Shown one piece after another: positions 1-7,331 of a stretch of 38,967 nt of DNA. A program made the translations under genes and the position numbers. How positions within the stretch are numbered: the stretch's first letter is position 1; the number at the start of each line of letters is the position of its first letter. Under the pieces are notes generated by a model that searched no databases, had not been told where the DNA came from, and saw only the letters and a list, made by a program, of their open reading frames with translations. The stretch comes from a virus, in the IMG/VR virus record IMGVR_UViG_3300047552_000174, positions 1-38,967 of that record; one strand, given 5' to 3'.

Positions 1-41
1 CTGGGGTGAGTTGAAGGTGCATTGAGGCTCTGAAGGGTTAA
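1..41 (+). pseudogene. Broken 3' end of the Ala/Pro-rich protein gene (left copy)
   Basis: This is the last stretch of the gene that is intact at 38410-38868, carried into the left contig end. The two missing bases after position 18 shift the frame, so the codons read into an early stop (TGA at 23-25) instead of finishing in Ile-Glu-Ala-Leu-Lys-Gly. Since the right copy is open and complete, I read this as a contig-end sequence error, not a real mutation. Confidence 0.8.
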
Positions 42-140
42 TCATGTCCTCATACGCTGAGATTGAAATGAAGATTGTGCAGTGGTCCGAAGCCCGCAGG
101 ATCATCCCCAATCAACAACCATCCGCTGCCCTGCTCAAGC
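1..140. repeat. Contig-end direct repeat, left copy
   Basis: Bases 19-140 are identical to 38846-38967, and bases 1-18 match 38826-38843. The right copy has two extra bases (AG at 38844-38845). The repeat starts inside one gene and ends inside the next, so it is more easily explained as assembly overlap of a circular or permuted genome than as a biological terminal repeat. A true short terminal repeat is the alternative, but that would not normally differ by an indel. Confidence 0.9.
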
Positions 141-358
141 TGGTATCGGAAGTGGGTGAGTTGTGCGATGCTGAAGCTAAAGGTGACATTACCAAGGTCA
201 TTGATGGTGTCGGTGATGTGGTGGTCTGCCTGATCAACTACTGCGCCTTGAAAGACCTGAACCTCACCAGTTGCACCTACGCTGCATACGATGAGATCAA
301 GAATCGCAAGGGTACGCTGATGCCCAATGGCGTGTTCATCAAACAGGAGACTGTATGA
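44..358 (+). CDS. MazG-like nucleotide pyrophosphohydrolase
   Basis: This 104-aa protein resembles small phage members of the all-alpha NTP pyrophosphohydrolase (MazG) superfamily, which hydrolyse nucleoside triphosphates to monophosphates and pyrophosphate. Visible support is the metal-binding segment SEVGEL at residues 35-40 (E36 and E39) followed by DGVGDVVV at 54-61 (D54 and D58). The usual ExxD of the second motif is replaced by a DxxxD form, so the exact activity is uncertain. The start ATG follows an AAGGG site, and the gene overlaps the next by four bases (ATGA), which suggests translational coupling. Its beginning is duplicated at the right contig end. It may serve phage nucleotide metabolism or host stress control; that is inference. 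Confidence 0.75.
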   Translation: MSSYAEIEMKIVQWSEARRIIPNQQPSAALLKLVSEVGELCDAEAKGDITKVIDGVGDVVVCLINYCALKDLNLTSCTYAAYDEIKNRKGTLMPNGVFIKQETV

Positions 359-1641
359 CTACTCACTCCACTCTATCTCCCTCTGCTCGTCACCGCTGGG
401 GTGCCTGTCCCGCCAGTAAGCGTGAGGAAGCGAAGTATCCAGCAAAGCCTAGCGGTTCTGCCGCTATTGATGGTACTCACTCCCACACACTCTTGGACAA
501 GTGCCTCAATGAGTACCACGATGCGGCCTACTATGTTGGTCAGACTCTGACTGACCATGAAGGATCATTCGTGGTTGATAAAGAACGTGCTGAACGTGTG
601 CAGGTGGCACTGGATTACGTTGAGAAGCGTGTAGCCGAACTGGAATCCGGTATTGAGGATGTAACGGTACTCGCTGAGAAGCGTGTGGACCCTGCACCAT
701 TAGTAGGCCGCAACGATATGTCCGGCACTGTGGACATTCAACTGCGTACTGACAACTTCCTTGAAATCATCGACTATAAGGATGGCATCAACCCCACTGA
801 TGCGCGTGAACAGATGGAGCAGTATGCTGTGGGTGCAGTGGCTGATATGCAGGTTCGGGGGTTACTCGCACCTACGCATATCCGACTCACTGTGATCCAG
901 CCTAAGTTACGCCTGAAGGGTTTGAACCCCATCACCTCGTTTGACTACACGCTGGGTGAGATTATGAAGGTGAAGGATCAGTTGATTAAGGAAGCCGCAG
1001 CTACTGACTCACCTGATGCACCCTACAACCCCGGTGACAAGCAGTGTCGCTACTGCGCTCACTCTGGTAACTGTTCTGCGCTGACCAGCAAGGCACTGGA
1101 CAAGAGTGGTATTGCATTCGCTAACCTTGATGTGGCTAAACAGGCTGCTGACAAGGAGCCGGGTAGCATGACAGACCAACAGTTGCGTGAGATTATCGAG
1201 GCCGCACCACTGATCCGTCAGATGATTGAAGGTGCTGAAGAGGAAGCGATGAAGCGACTCAAAGCGGGTGCTGTGATCGAAGGACTCAAGGCTGTACGAG
1301 GTCGAGGTAGTCGGGGCTGGATGGTAGAGAACGATGAGGAAATGGCTGACAAACTCAAGAAGTTCGGCCTACCCAAAGACGTTATCTGGCAGACCAAGCT
1401 TATCAGTGTGGCTCAGGCTGAGAAGGCCACATGGACCAAGCGTGATGGTACTGTGATGCAGTTGTCCGAGCGTCAGCTTAAGACAATGAAATCTGAGTAC
1501 ACAAAAACAACGGAAGGAAAATTATCTGTTGCATCTGCATCAGACCCGCGCCCTGCTGTTACACTGTCAGCCGCACCGATGTTCACAGCAGTAGCTGAAC
1601 CCGTTGCAGTAATTGCTGAACTTCCTGCATTTCTACGTTAA
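355..1641 (+). CDS. DUF2800 family PD-(D/E)XK nuclease with probable Fe-S cysteines
   Basis: This 428-aa protein matches the DUF2800 type of phage nuclease, related to the RecB/Cas4-like PD-(D/E)XK exonucleases. The active-site pattern is visible as GTVD at 124-127 followed by IIDYKDG at 138-144 (D127, D140, K142). Four cysteines, C18 near the N-terminus and C231, C234 and C240 in the segment CRYCAHSGNC, have the 1+3 spacing that holds a 4Fe-4S cluster in AddB and Cas4 nucleases. The gene is coupled to the MazG-like gene upstream and followed by the DUF2815 single-strand binding gene, a pairing seen in many phages. Probable role: DNA end processing for recombination or replication. The last 40 or so residues are low-complexity and probably flexible. 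Confidence 0.85.
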   Translation: MTTHSTLSPSARHRWGACPASKREEAKYPAKPSGSAAIDGTHSHTLLDKCLNEYHDAAYYVGQTLTDHEGSFVVDKERAERVQVALDYVEKRVAELESGIEDVTVLAEKRVDPAPLVGRNDMSGTVDIQLRTDNFLEIIDYKDGINPTDAREQMEQYAVGAVADMQVRGLLAPTHIRLTVIQPKLRLKGLNPITSFDYTLGEIMKVKDQLIKEAAATDSPDAPYNPGDKQCRYCAHSGNCSALTSKALDKSGIAFANLDVAKQAADKEPGSMTDQQLREIIEAAPLIRQMIEGAEEEAMKRLKAGAVIEGLKAVRGRGSRGWMVENDEEMADKLKKFGLPKDVIWQTKLISVAQAEKATWTKRDGTVMQLSERQLKTMKSEYTKTTEGKLSVASASDPRPAVTLSAAPMFTAVAEPVAVIAELPAFLR

Positions 1642-1662
1642 CTTTTTATTGGAGAATTTTTT

Positions 1663-2313
1663 ATGTCAAACGAAATTATTTTTGGTCAAGGTGCTGTTCT
1701 GTCTTTCCCTCACTTGGTCGAGGCTCATAAGGCTCCCACAGCAGCACCAACAGTTCAGCCCAAGTTCTCGGCTGACTTCATCTTTGCACCAGATCACCCG
1801 GTACTCGCAGCGTTCATGAAGCGTTACGCCGAGATGGCTCAGGCCAAGTGGGGCGAGAATGCTAACGCTGTGATGAGCATGATCCAGTCGGATCGCAAGA
1901 ACCGTTGCTTCGGTATGGGTGCTGAGAAGGTCGATAAAAAGACGTTCAAGCCCTACTCTGGTTACGAGGGTAATGCCTACATCACCGCGAGTCGTGCTGA
2001 CCGTCCACAGATGATCCGTCCCGATGGCTCCGCTGTGGACCCAGCCAACACCATGGAGTACCAAGCACTTGCTCGTAAGTTGTATGGTGGATGCTATGTG
2101 AACGTGGCACTCAAGCCTTGGATTCAAGAGAACAGTTTTGGTCGTGGTATCCGTTGCGATCTGGTTGCCGTGCAGTTCTTCAAGGATGGCACACCGTTCG
2201 GTGAGTCTGAGCCTGATGTGTCCAATATGTTTGGTGCTGTAGCTGCACCAGCACAGGCACCTGCTGCCGCACCCGCAGCGTTCGGTATGCCGGGTCTGCC
2301 CTCGTTCATGTAA
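1663..2313 (+). CDS. DUF2815 (Enc34-like) single-stranded DNA-binding protein
   Basis: The 216-aa product has the hallmarks of the DUF2815 family, typified by the ssDNA-binding protein of phage Enc34. Recognisable are the N-terminal GAVLSFPHLVEA strand region, a central GYEGNAYITASR segment near residues 99-110, and GGCYVNVALKPW around 145-156. The last 30 residues are Ala/Pro-rich and end in LPSFM, a flexible tail of the kind used by SSB proteins to recruit partners, although it lacks the usual acidic tip. It should coat single-stranded DNA for the nuclease encoded before it and the polymerase encoded after it. A GGAG site precedes the ATG. A structured RNA element follows the stop codon. 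Confidence 0.85.
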   Translation: MSNEIIFGQGAVLSFPHLVEAHKAPTAAPTVQPKFSADFIFAPDHPVLAAFMKRYAEMAQAKWGENANAVMSMIQSDRKNRCFGMGAEKVDKKTFKPYSGYEGNAYITASRADRPQMIRPDGSAVDPANTMEYQALARKLYGGCYVNVALKPWIQENSFGRGIRCDLVAVQFFKDGTPFGESEPDVSNMFGAVAAPAQAPAAAPAAFGMPGLPSFM

Positions 2314-2322
2314 GAGTTTTGA

Positions 2323-2372
2323 GGGGTCGGTGCATATCATTAACACTGATATGGCTAAAGTACGCCGACCCC
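2323..2372 (+). promoter_or_regulatory. Stacked two-stem RNA hairpin between the SSB and polymerase genes
   Basis: An outer stem pairs GGGGTCGGTG (2323-2332) with CGCCGACCCC (2363-2372), 10 pairs including one G-U. Immediately inside, CATATCA (2333-2339) pairs with TGATATG (2347-2353) around a 7-base loop. The left strand is continuous over 17 bases, and the right strand has a 9-base bulge (2354-2362). No U tract follows, so it is not a normal intrinsic terminator. It ends 22 bases before the polymerase ATG and could act in attenuation, RNA processing or mRNA stability. Confidence 0.65.
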
Positions 2373-2394
2373 ACCTATAACTATCAGGGGCTAT

Positions 2395-4221
2395 ATGAGA
2401 GTCATTTATGACCTTGAAACGTATCCCAACTGCTTCACCCTAGCAGCAGAACACGCTGATTATCCTGTCCGTTGGGCTTTTGAAATAAGTTCCTTCAGGG
2501 ATGATTCGCGTGATCTGGTGGAGTGGTGCCAGTGGTTGCGGAACATGGACGCACAGATGGTCGGGTTCAACAATGTCGGATTCGACTACCCAGTGCTTCA
2601 CACACTGTTGCAGATGGGTAAGGCTACAGCACCCATCCTTTACAACAAAGCCATGAGCATCATCCATGCTCAGGATACCAACAAGTTTGCGTCAATCGTG
2701 TACCCGAGTGATCGGTATGTGGCTCAGATCGACCTGTTCAAGATCGCTCACTTCGACAACAAGGCTAGAGCCACCTCGCTCAAAGCCTTAGAGTTTGTGA
2801 TGAAGATGGACAACATTGAGGACTTACCATTCCCTGTAGGTGAGTTCTTGACACAGGACCAGATCAAGGTTCTGAAGGTCTATAACGCACATGATGTGAC
2901 CGCGACCAAGATGTTCTATCGGAAGATGTTGGATCAGATTGAGTTCCGTACAGTGTTGACCAAGAAGCACAACCGTGACTTCATGAATCACAACGATGTG
3001 AAGATCGGCAAAGAGATTTTCCAGATGGAACTGGAGAAGGTTGGTGTGCAGTGCTACAAGTACGGACCCAATGGTCGTGAGCCTATGCAGACCAAGCGAC
3101 CATCTATCCGACTCGCTGACTGCGTACCAGCGTTCATTCAGTTTGACTACGCTGAGTTTGAGCGCATCCATCAGTATTTCAAAAACCAAGTTATCACCGA
3201 AACGAAGGGTGTGTTTAATGATCTTGTGGCTAGTGTTCGGGGTTTGGATTTCTACTTTGGTACTGGTGGCATCCATGCCAGTGTAGAGAATGAGGTATTC
3301 GAGGCTGATGTGGAACACACAATCCTCGACCTTGATGTGACTTCACTCTACCCATCCATCGCTATTGAGCAGGGTTACTACCCTGAGCATCTTGGATCTA
3401 CGTTTGTCGGCATCTACCGTAATCTGCGTGAGCAGCGGGTATCGTATAAGAAAGGTACTCCAGAGAACGCCATGCTCAAGCTGGCACTCAATGGGACCTA
3501 TGGAGCCAGTAACGATCAGTTCAGTGTATTCTTTGATCCCCAGTTCACAATGAAGATCACCCTTGCTGGTCAGTTGATGATTGCCATGCTGGTGGAGAAG
3601 TTACTTGGGATTGTTGGACTTAGGATCATTCAGGCTAACACTGACGGTATCACTGTCTATGTGCACCGTGCAAGACGAATGGAAATTCAATTGGTGTGTG
3701 ACGCATGGGAGAATTTGACAAAACTCCAGCTAGAGTCAGTCGAATATTCCAAGATGGCGATTCGTGATGTGAACAACTACATCGCAGTAAAGCTAGACGG
3801 TAGCACCAAACTCAAGGGTGACTATGAGTGGGATCGTGAGTTCCACCAGAACCACTCAGCATTAGTCGTACCCAAGGTAGCCGAGATGGTACTGACAAAG
3901 GGTGTACCGATCCGAGAGACTGTGATGAACTGGCCCGATAAGTACGACTTCATGTTGCGTATCAAGGTGCCCCGCAGTAGTCACTTGAAATGGGGTGGCA
4001 GGGTCGTGCAGAACACCACTCGCTACTACGTTAGCACTGCTGGTGCCGAGTTGGTCAAGGTCATGCCACCACTGGCTAAGAACCCCGAGAAGTGGCGCGA
4101 GTTCGCTGTAGAGAAGGGGTGGACGGTTCAGGTGTGCAACGACATTCGTGATGCGTATGAACCTATTTGTTTCGAATATTACATCAGGGAGATTGAAAAA
4201 TTGACCCTTGCTATGAAATGA
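2395..4221 (+). CDS. Family-B DNA polymerase with 3'-5' exonuclease (compact)
   Basis: This 608-aa polymerase is the likely phage replicase. The proofreading domain shows Exo I (YDLETY, D6 and E8), Exo II (NNVGFDYP, D64) and Exo III (YNAHD, Y163 and D167). The polymerase domain shows motif A DVTSLYPS (D314), motif B KLALNGTYG (K362-G370) and motif C ANTDG (D417), where the common DTDS is NTDG but the catalytic second Asp is kept. Motifs A and B are only about 48 residues apart, so the fingers are much shorter than in phi29 or T4 polymerases. The start ATG follows an AGGGG site. The gene overlaps the DUF3310 gene by four bases. No terminal-protein domain is visible. Confidence 0.93.
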   Translation: MRVIYDLETYPNCFTLAAEHADYPVRWAFEISSFRDDSRDLVEWCQWLRNMDAQMVGFNNVGFDYPVLHTLLQMGKATAPILYNKAMSIIHAQDTNKFASIVYPSDRYVAQIDLFKIAHFDNKARATSLKALEFVMKMDNIEDLPFPVGEFLTQDQIKVLKVYNAHDVTATKMFYRKMLDQIEFRTVLTKKHNRDFMNHNDVKIGKEIFQMELEKVGVQCYKYGPNGREPMQTKRPSIRLADCVPAFIQFDYAEFERIHQYFKNQVITETKGVFNDLVASVRGLDFYFGTGGIHASVENEVFEADVEHTILDLDVTSLYPSIAIEQGYYPEHLGSTFVGIYRNLREQRVSYKKGTPENAMLKLALNGTYGASNDQFSVFFDPQFTMKITLAGQLMIAMLVEKLLGIVGLRIIQANTDGITVYVHRARRMEIQLVCDAWENLTKLQLESVEYSKMAIRDVNNYIAVKLDGSTKLKGDYEWDREFHQNHSALVVPKVAEMVLTKGVPIRETVMNWPDKYDFMLRIKVPRSSHLKWGGRVVQNTTRYYVSTAGAELVKVMPPLAKNPEKWREFAVEKGWTVQVCNDIRDAYEPICFEYYIREIEKLTLAMK

Positions 4222-4445
4222 CAAACCCACTAGATACACAGGTGTCGGGTACACACTACAAAGACCTACCGATACAACCAGTGGAGTACATCTACGCCAA
4301 CGCTATCGGGTACTTTGAAGGAAACGTAATAAAGTACGTTTCCCGCTGGCGTAAGAAAAACGGAATTGCTGACTTGGAAAAAGCCAAACACTATATTGAA
4401 CTTTTGATTGAACTGGAGAACCGTAATGCTGGAAAAAGAGATTGA
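4218..4445 (+). CDS. DUF3310 family small protein
   Basis: The 75-aa product fits DUF3310, small phage proteins sometimes labelled SaV-like or nucleotide kinase although no kinase motif is visible here. Typical features are HYKDLPIQPVEYI near residues 13-25, the conserved GNVIKYVSRWRKKNG segment at 35-49, and DLEKAKHYIELLI at 52-64. Its gene starts within the stop of the polymerase gene (ATGA) and overlaps the VRR-NUC gene, so it is translated as part of the replication operon. Its biochemical role is not established, and I make no functional claim beyond family membership. Confidence 0.85.
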   Translation: MTNPLDTQVSGTHYKDLPIQPVEYIYANAIGYFEGNVIKYVSRWRKKNGIADLEKAKHYIELLIELENRNAGKRD

Positions 4446-4701
4446 AAAGCGAGTCAAGGAATACGCTGAACGTAAAGGCTGGTTGACGCGCAAATGGACC
4501 TCACCCGGTCATGCGTTTGTACCCGATCAGATATTCATCACACCACATGGTCGAGTGATCTTTGTAGAGTTCAAAGCAGAAGGTAAGAAGCCTACACCGG
4601 GTCAGTTGCGCGAGCATATCAAACTCCAGAACCAAGGTTGCCGGGTCCATGTGATTGACTCAGTAGAGATGGGTAAGGAGATGATAAATGCTTACAGCTA
4701 A
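4426..4701 (+). CDS. VRR-NUC domain nuclease
   Basis: I chose the ATG at 4426 (91 aa) because a GGAG site lies just upstream; a longer frame would need a TTG inside the previous gene. The protein is a stand-alone VRR-NUC domain, a virus-type PD-(D/E)XK nuclease often placed beside SNF2 helicases in phages. The active-site pattern is visible as E3/E5 in the first helix, PDQIFITPHGRVIFVEFKAEG in the centre (Asp in PD, then E and K in EFK), and a following PTPGQLREH helix. Such enzymes cut branched or structured DNA, for example Holliday-junction-like intermediates. It overlaps DUF3310 upstream and the HNH-AP2 gene downstream. Confidence 0.87.
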   Translation: MLEKEIEKRVKEYAERKGWLTRKWTSPGHAFVPDQIFITPHGRVIFVEFKAEGKKPTPGQLREHIKLQNQGCRVHVIDSVEMGKEMINAYS

Positions 4702-5179
4702 CCAACTTAGAGAAATCTTTGACTACGCTGATGGTCAACTGATTCGCAAGTACGCAACCAAAGGTTACAAAGCAGGTAGGATCGTCACTCGTAAAAACGA
4801 TCAAGGTTACTTGATTACAACAGTGAACGGTAAAACGTACAGAGTTCACCATCTCGTGTGGATGTACTTCAATGATGAATTACCCAAATCACTAGACCAT
4901 ATAAATCGCATCCGTGATGACAATCGAATTGAAAATTTAAGACCTTGTGAAATCTATCAGAATTCAGGAAACTGTGTGGCTAGGGTACACAAATACAAAG
5001 GCGTGACATTCGATAAGCGCAATCAAAAATGGAGAGCACAAATTGGTGTGAACTTTCGCAATGTGCCACTTGGTAGATTCAAGACCATTGAAGAAGCCGC
5101 ACTTGCTTACAACGATGCGGCTATTGAGCATTTCGGTGAATTTGCAGTATTGAATGAGGTGAGTCATGCTGCAAATTAG
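4688..5179 (+). CDS. Free-standing HNH homing endonuclease with AP2 DNA-binding domain
   Basis: This 163-aa protein combines an HNH nuclease module (residues about 50-90: VHHLVWMYF, then LDHINRIRDDNRIENLRP with D70, H71, N79 and N83) with a C-terminal AP2-type DNA-binding domain (about 103-155: KGVTFDKRNQKWRAQI, then GRFKTIEEAALAYN). Such genes are mobile: the enzyme cuts related phage DNA lacking the insert. It sits between VRR-NUC and the SNF2 helicase and overlaps both by about 14 bases, so it has been fitted tightly into the operon. Base use is more AT-rich and Lys/Asn-rich than in its neighbours, consistent with later arrival. Confidence 0.88.
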   Translation: MLTANQLREIFDYADGQLIRKYATKGYKAGRIVTRKNDQGYLITTVNGKTYRVHHLVWMYFNDELPKSLDHINRIRDDNRIENLRPCEIYQNSGNCVARVHKYKGVTFDKRNQKWRAQIGVNFRNVPLGRFKTIEEAALAYNDAAIEHFGEFAVLNEVSHAAN

Positions 5180-6578
5180 TCAAATGCACGATTATCAAAA
5201 GAGGTGTGTCGAGTTTCAATGCTCCCATCCTGAGACTGCACTTTGGGTCGATCCGGGCTTAGGAAAGACGGTAACTACTCTGACCAGTGTAGCGCACCTA
5301 CTGAACAGCGGATACCTCAAGGGTGTGCTAGTAGTAGCACCCATCCGAGTCTGCCGTTTAGTGTGGGTGCAAGAGGCTAAGAAGTGGCAACACCTACAGA
5401 ACCTCAAGTTCACTGTGATGACAGGCACCAAGGACCAGCGTACCCGTGGACTACTCAAAGAGGGTACGAATATCTGGGTAGTGAACTACGAGAACCTTGG
5501 CTGGCTTGCTGAAACTTTGCACACCTACTTTATCAACAAAGGTCGCCCACTACCGTTCGATGGTTTGGTGTGGGATGAAATCAGCAAGTGCAAGAACAGC
5601 AGCACCCAGCGGGTTAAGTCTGTGCGTAAGATTCTCAAGCACTTCAAGTGGAAAACAGGACTCACTGGAACACCCGCATCCAATGGCTACAAAGACCTCC
5701 ACGGGCAGTTTTTAGTGTTGGATGAGGGTAAGAGACTAGGGACCAGCAAAACGCAGTTCAGGACCCGTTTCTACCGCAAAGTAGGCCCATACAAAGAGAT
5801 AGCCTTTGATGACACCGAGACTACCATCAAGAATCTCATCGGTGATATGACCATTGAGATGAGTGCTGCGGAGTACCTGAAGATGCCTGACCTCATTGTC
5901 AATGATGTGTGGGTGGAGTTTGACGATGCTACTCGCGCACGGTACGAGAAGATGGAAAAGGAGTTCTTCATTAAGCTGGATAGCGGTGCAGAGAAGGAGA
6001 TGTTCAACCAAGCATCGTTGATGAACAGTTGCCTTCAGTACAGCAATGGTGCGATCTACCCGGTTGCCGGGATGCCTCTATGGGAGCCGATCCACCCGTT
6101 GAAGCTAGACGCACTGGAGGACATTATTGAGGAAGCCAACGGTCAGCCTGTACTATGCTGGTATGCGTACCGAAGTGATGCCCAGCGGATCATGGAGCGT
6201 TTCAAAGACCTACGACCCATCAACCTGACCGAGTGTAAGAGTCAGCAAGCCCTTGATGGTGCTATGCGTCAGTGGCAGTCAGGTCAGTGCCAACTGATGA
6301 TCAGTCATCCGTTATCTGCTGGACACGGTATTGACGGACTCCAGAAGGCAGGGCACACGATGGTATGGTTCGGACTCACATGGAGCCTTGATAGCTACGA
6401 TCAGGCAGTGGCTCGTCTGCATCGTCAAGGTCAGGGTGCGCCAGTGATCTGTCACAGGATCATGACCAAGGACACGTTGGATCAAGCACAGGCCGATGCG
6501 CTAGACAGCAAGGCAGCGGATCAGACAGCGTTGCGACAAGCTGTAAAAAATTATCGACTAAATAAAAATTTCAGTTGA
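5166..6578 (+). CDS. SNF2-type DEAD-box helicase/ATPase
   Basis: The 470-aa product is a phage SNF2-family superfamily 2 helicase. Motif I is VDPGLGKT (28-35), motif II WDEIS (136-140), motif III LTGTPAS (166-172). The C-terminal lobe has motif V around GHGIDGLQ, and motif VI with ARLHRQGQ in which the Arg residues serve as arginine finger. It probably drives branch migration or remodelling in phage recombination together with the VRR-NUC nuclease encoded two genes upstream. It is the last gene of the replication block; its final codons contain the -35 box of the next promoter. The start overlaps the HNH gene end by 14 bases. Confidence 0.92.
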   Translation: MLQISQMHDYQKRCVEFQCSHPETALWVDPGLGKTVTTLTSVAHLLNSGYLKGVLVVAPIRVCRLVWVQEAKKWQHLQNLKFTVMTGTKDQRTRGLLKEGTNIWVVNYENLGWLAETLHTYFINKGRPLPFDGLVWDEISKCKNSSTQRVKSVRKILKHFKWKTGLTGTPASNGYKDLHGQFLVLDEGKRLGTSKTQFRTRFYRKVGPYKEIAFDDTETTIKNLIGDMTIEMSAAEYLKMPDLIVNDVWVEFDDATRARYEKMEKEFFIKLDSGAEKEMFNQASLMNSCLQYSNGAIYPVAGMPLWEPIHPLKLDALEDIIEEANGQPVLCWYAYRSDAQRIMERFKDLRPINLTECKSQQALDGAMRQWQSGQCQLMISHPLSAGHGIDGLQKAGHTMVWFGLTWSLDSYDQAVARLHRQGQGAPVICHRIMTKDTLDQAQADALDSKAADQTALRQAVKNYRLNKNFS

Positions 6579-6605
6579 CAAGTTGTAGTTGTTCTGTGTT
6601 ACACT
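6575..6605 (+). promoter_or_regulatory. Putative sigma70 promoter for the small-gene cluster
   Basis: A perfect TTGACA (6575-6580) is followed 19 bases later by TACACT (6600-6605). The spacer is longer than ideal, and the alternative hexamer GTTACA at 17 bases is weaker. It overlaps the end of the helicase gene and lies about 30 bases before the ATG at 6635. It would allow the accessory cluster to be expressed independently of the replication operon. Confidence 0.55.
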
Positions 6606-6634
6606 TGTAGCACATCAACCAACTGGAGAGACTA

Positions 6635-6880
6635 ATGACAGATGTAGAGATTGATAAAGCCATTGCCAACTGGCATGTGCTGAACAAGGAGTTGCGCAAC
6701 TTCACGGAGGAAGAAGTCAAACGTGCGATCCACCGGGAACTTGTTGGTAACCGCCGCAAGACCATTCTTGAGCGTTTGCACAGCCGTTACTGTGCGATGC
6801 GTCAGAAGCGCGAGATGGTTGAGTTGCTGGAGGCTATTGCCCTACCAGTGTTTGCTATGACCGTACCTAACATGGAGTGA
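6635..6880 (+). CDS. Small basic helical protein, unknown function
   Basis: This 81-aa protein opens the cluster of small genes behind the promoter at 6575. A good GGAGAG site lies 5 bases before the ATG. The sequence is predicted mostly helical by eye, with charged segments (TEEEVKRAIHREL, then RKTILERLHSRYC at about 46-58) and no cysteine pairs or membrane segment. I recognise no family. Length and composition suit a small nucleic-acid- or protein-binding factor, but that is guesswork. The stop is 3 bases before the next ATG. Confidence 0.72.
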   Translation: MTDVEIDKAIANWHVLNKELRNFTEEEVKRAIHRELVGNRRKTILERLHSRYCAMRQKREMVELLEAIALPVFAMTVPNME

Positions 6881-6883
6881 ATC

Positions 6884-7099
6884 ATGGGACACATGAAGAA
6901 CCTGCACCTGACGCTGATTGACGTTGCTGAACCTGATACTGATCCACTGGAGAGGATGAAGGATTACCTTGGTGAGAACTGGGTCCTGCACCCCAATTAC
7001 AAGTTCAGACCACGGCATAGTAACGATGCTGCTGTGTGGCAACCCCACTCCATTCTGACAGAAGTTCGCAACCGTGCTATCAGTGAAGGGAGACTGTGA
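6884..7099 (+). CDS. Hypothetical protein, 71 aa
   Basis: A soluble 71-aa product of unknown function. The ATG is preceded by GGAG inside the end of the previous gene. The sequence has an acidic N-terminal third (AEPDTDPLERM), a central tryptophan- and histidine-containing patch (NWVLHPNYKFRPRHS) and a basic end. No family is recognised. Its stop codon overlaps the next start (ATG at 7099), so it belongs to a translationally coupled run of genes. Confidence 0.68.
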   Translation: MGHMKNLHLTLIDVAEPDTDPLERMKDYLGENWVLHPNYKFRPRHSNDAAVWQPHSILTEVRNRAISEGRL

Positions 7100-7227
7100 T
7101 GATCAACGAAGAAGATGATCGTACAGAGTGGGATTGGCTTGAGGATATGGCATCGCTGATCCTAGTGTTTGGCTTCTGTGTAGTGGTTGCAATGTGCCTT
7201 GTCGCCGCATGGATGGTGATTCGATGA
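7099..7227 (+). CDS. Single-span mini membrane protein, 42 aa
   Basis: The short frame encodes an acidic N-terminus (INEEDDRTEWDWLEDM) followed by one strongly hydrophobic span (about residues 18-40, from ASLILVFGFCVVV to AAWMVI) and a single terminal Arg. The start overlaps the previous stop and its own stop overlaps the next start, a coupling that supports it as a real gene despite its size. Charge distribution suggests an inner membrane single-pass protein. Function unknown; the region is far from the lysis genes. Confidence 0.6.
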   Translation: MINEEDDRTEWDWLEDMASLILVFGFCVVVAMCLVAAWMVIR

Positions 7228-7331
7228 TGAACAAATTTATTGACAAGGCGCTTGACGCTATCCTGCACCCGGTCGTGACCTATGGGCTTGGCTACGTTAC
7301 GGGCGTGATCATGGCAAAGGTGCTGTCATGA
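7224..7331 (+). CDS. Mini protein, 35 aa
   Basis: A 35-aa frame starting at ATG 7224 (or the adjacent ATG at 7227) and ending four bases into the next gene. The sequence is amphipathic (NKFIDKALDAIL) followed by a mildly hydrophobic stretch (VVTYGLGYVTGVIMAKVL), perhaps membrane-associated. ATGA overlaps at both ends are the main support. I recognise no family. Confidence is limited by length. Confidence 0.5.
   Translation: MMNKFIDKALDAILHPVVTYGLGYVTGVIMAKVLS

Noticed and set aside
1-140. T7-like short direct terminal repeat
   Set aside because: The copies differ by an indel that breaks a gene, and the ends lie inside genes, which points to assembly overlap.
1666-2346. Minus-strand frame of 226 codons opposite the DUF2815 gene
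   Set aside because: Antisense shadow of a recognised family; Cys/His/Leu-rich without domain features.
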